Source: CAZVWW01 sp964631265
GTDB taxonomy: Bacteria > Thermotogota > Thermotogae > MWEM01
Direction: 5' to 3'
Assembly (NCBI GenBank): GCA_964631265.1
Contig: CAZVWW010000141.1
Coordinates: forward strand, 1 to 5,337
Length of the DNA stretch: 5,337 bases
Every line of letters begins with the position of its first letter. Positions within the stretch are counted from its first letter, which is position 1. The translations under genes were made by a program, and so were the position numbers. The notes beneath the pieces were generated by a model. The model saw nothing but the letters and a program-made list of their open reading frames with translations. It did not search any database and was not told where the DNA came from. This document shows positions 4,596 through 5,337 of the stretch, piece after piece.

Positions 4596-5151
4596 GTTCA
4601 AATGGTATAAAGAAATTCAAAAATCAACCTCTTTGTCTCAAGGGGATATCTTATTTAATTGCCAAATCATTTTGCCAAATGAGGAGATATACGAAAGCCT
4701 ATTAGATGAAAACTATGAACCGGAGTCCTATAATCCAGTGATAGCTCTTGAAAAATCGATCATCATGTCTCAAGCTTGTGATTTAGCAAATGATAAAATC
4801 GATTCAGTAGTTTTATGTTCAGTATGGGATTTGAAGCAATTACAATTGGCAAACAAATACTATAAATCCAGAAAAGCAAGAGAAAGTCTGAGACAAGGCA
4901 AAGAACCAGCTTATCATCTTTTGAACAAAGCAAAATCAGATAATATCGAAATCGATTACTGCGTTGTGGATTTTCATAGAGTATATACTGTTCCTAAACA
5001 ATATTTAAAGAAAGTAGCCTGCAAAAATGAATTTCGGTTAAGACTGTTGCCCCCATACAGAGAACACCTATCACAAGCCTTTGCAAGATACTTCATGAGA
5101 GTGGGATTGCCCGTTGACATAGATAAGGAAGAAATAAAAAATGTGAAATGA
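4588..5151 (+). CDS. conserved hypothetical protein with SQACDL and PYREHLSQ motifs, TIGR04255 partner
   Basis: The 187-residue product starts at ATG 4588, which overlaps the previous stop by eight bases and has GAGG-type sequence near 4571-4574. A longer version from ATG 4441 would overlap the previous gene by 155 bases and add low-complexity residues, so I reject it. Visible features are QGDILFNC (18-25), IIMSQACDLAND (58-69), VVDFHRVYTVP (126-136) and LLPPYREHLSQAFARYFMRVGLP (153-175). The last is highly specific, and I have the impression of seeing it in hypothetical proteins beside TIGR04255-type genes. Conserved C64, D65, H130, R158 and H160 are candidate functional residues. The enzyme class is unknown to me. 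Coupled overlaps across the three genes indicate a complex or a tightly balanced system. Confidence 0.8.
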   Translation: MNKFKWYKEIQKSTSLSQGDILFNCQIILPNEEIYESLLDENYEPESYNPVIALEKSIIMSQACDLANDKIDSVVLCSVWDLKQLQLANKYYKSRKARESLRQGKEPAYHLLNKAKSDNIEIDYCVVDFHRVYTVPKQYLKKVACKNEFRLRLLPPYREHLSQAFARYFMRVGLPVDIDKEEIKNVK

Positions 5152-5337
5152 TAGTTCCCCTTAAATACCGTTTGCCATCGGGATTACAGTATAAAGGAAA
5201 CAGATTTACAGATAAAAATGTTTCACGATAAATGGGTGATCGAAAGTCACGGTAAGCTTCTTGGATTAGTTAGAATTGATAATATGATTCTCCTGAAAAA
5301 ACGGGGGTTTATAAAGAATCTTGTTATAAAATCCCGG
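5148..5337 (+). pseudogene. unresolved open frame(s) after the operon, running off the edge
   Basis: ATG 5148 overlaps the previous stop (ATGA), as in a fourth operon gene, but the frame closes at TAA 5229-5231 after 27 residues (MIVPLKYRLPSGLQYKGNRF and on). A second frame is open from 5155 through the edge. From ATG 5218 it reads MFHDKWVIESHGKLLGLVRI and then DNMILLKKRGF, which looks like real protein. Upstream of 5218 it reads DYSIKETDLQIK, also protein-like, but no start or ribosome binding site is present. Either a frameshift joins the two frames, or a new gene starts at 5218 with no clear binding site. The family is unknown. Confidence 0.35.

Overview
The window reads as an accessory, defence-rich stretch of a low-GC bacterial chromosome. 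Coding regions are A-rich, genes are tightly packed, and several starts have strong AGAGGTGA or GGAGGTGA ribosome binding sites. I cannot assign a phylum from sequence alone. The first ~170 bases are visibly GC-richer and hold the 3' end of an older-looking gene. Everything after that is AT-rich and looks like an island of small toxin-antitoxin and defence-like modules and gene remnants.

Layout. Positions 3-170 are the C-terminus of an unrecognised protein. Positions 242-303 are a long REP-like inverted repeat. Positions 402-695 are a good promoter followed by a broken gene whose surviving C-terminus resembles a nuclease-type domain. A GC-rich double-hairpin repeat then occurs three times in the same orientation (768-835, 1671-1737, 3271-3339). 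Its first 40 bases are identical in all copies, and each copy is followed by an extended -10 promoter of the form TGnTATAAT. The three copies cut the island into modules: (A) a VapBC-type toxin-antitoxin pair (982-1643); (B) a C-terminal Rpn fragment with its own strong ribosome binding site (1861-2100), then a two-gene operon of an unknown 155-residue protein and a HEPN-like protein carrying RDWLVH (2298-3409); (C) a translationally coupled operon of a TIGR04255-type protein, an 82-residue protein and a 187-residue protein with SQACDL and PYREHLSQ motifs (3616-5151), followed by an unresolved open frame running off the edge.

How it fits together. Downstream of copies 2 and 3 there are similar GGCATnGATCGT-type sequences that look like the start of an rpn-type gene. 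Downstream of copy 2 an Rpn C-terminus remains. My inference is that repeat plus promoter is the 5' flank of a proliferating Rpn-type nuclease gene, or a mobile cassette boundary, and that decay of the nuclease genes left promoter-bearing repeats in front of new cargo. Copy 3 lies inside the 3' end of the HEPN-like gene, so that protein now ends in about 50 residues encoded by repeat and promoter DNA. The strongest leads are the promoter-carrying repeat, the orphan RpnS-like antitoxin, the HEPN pair and the three-gene TIGR04255 operon.
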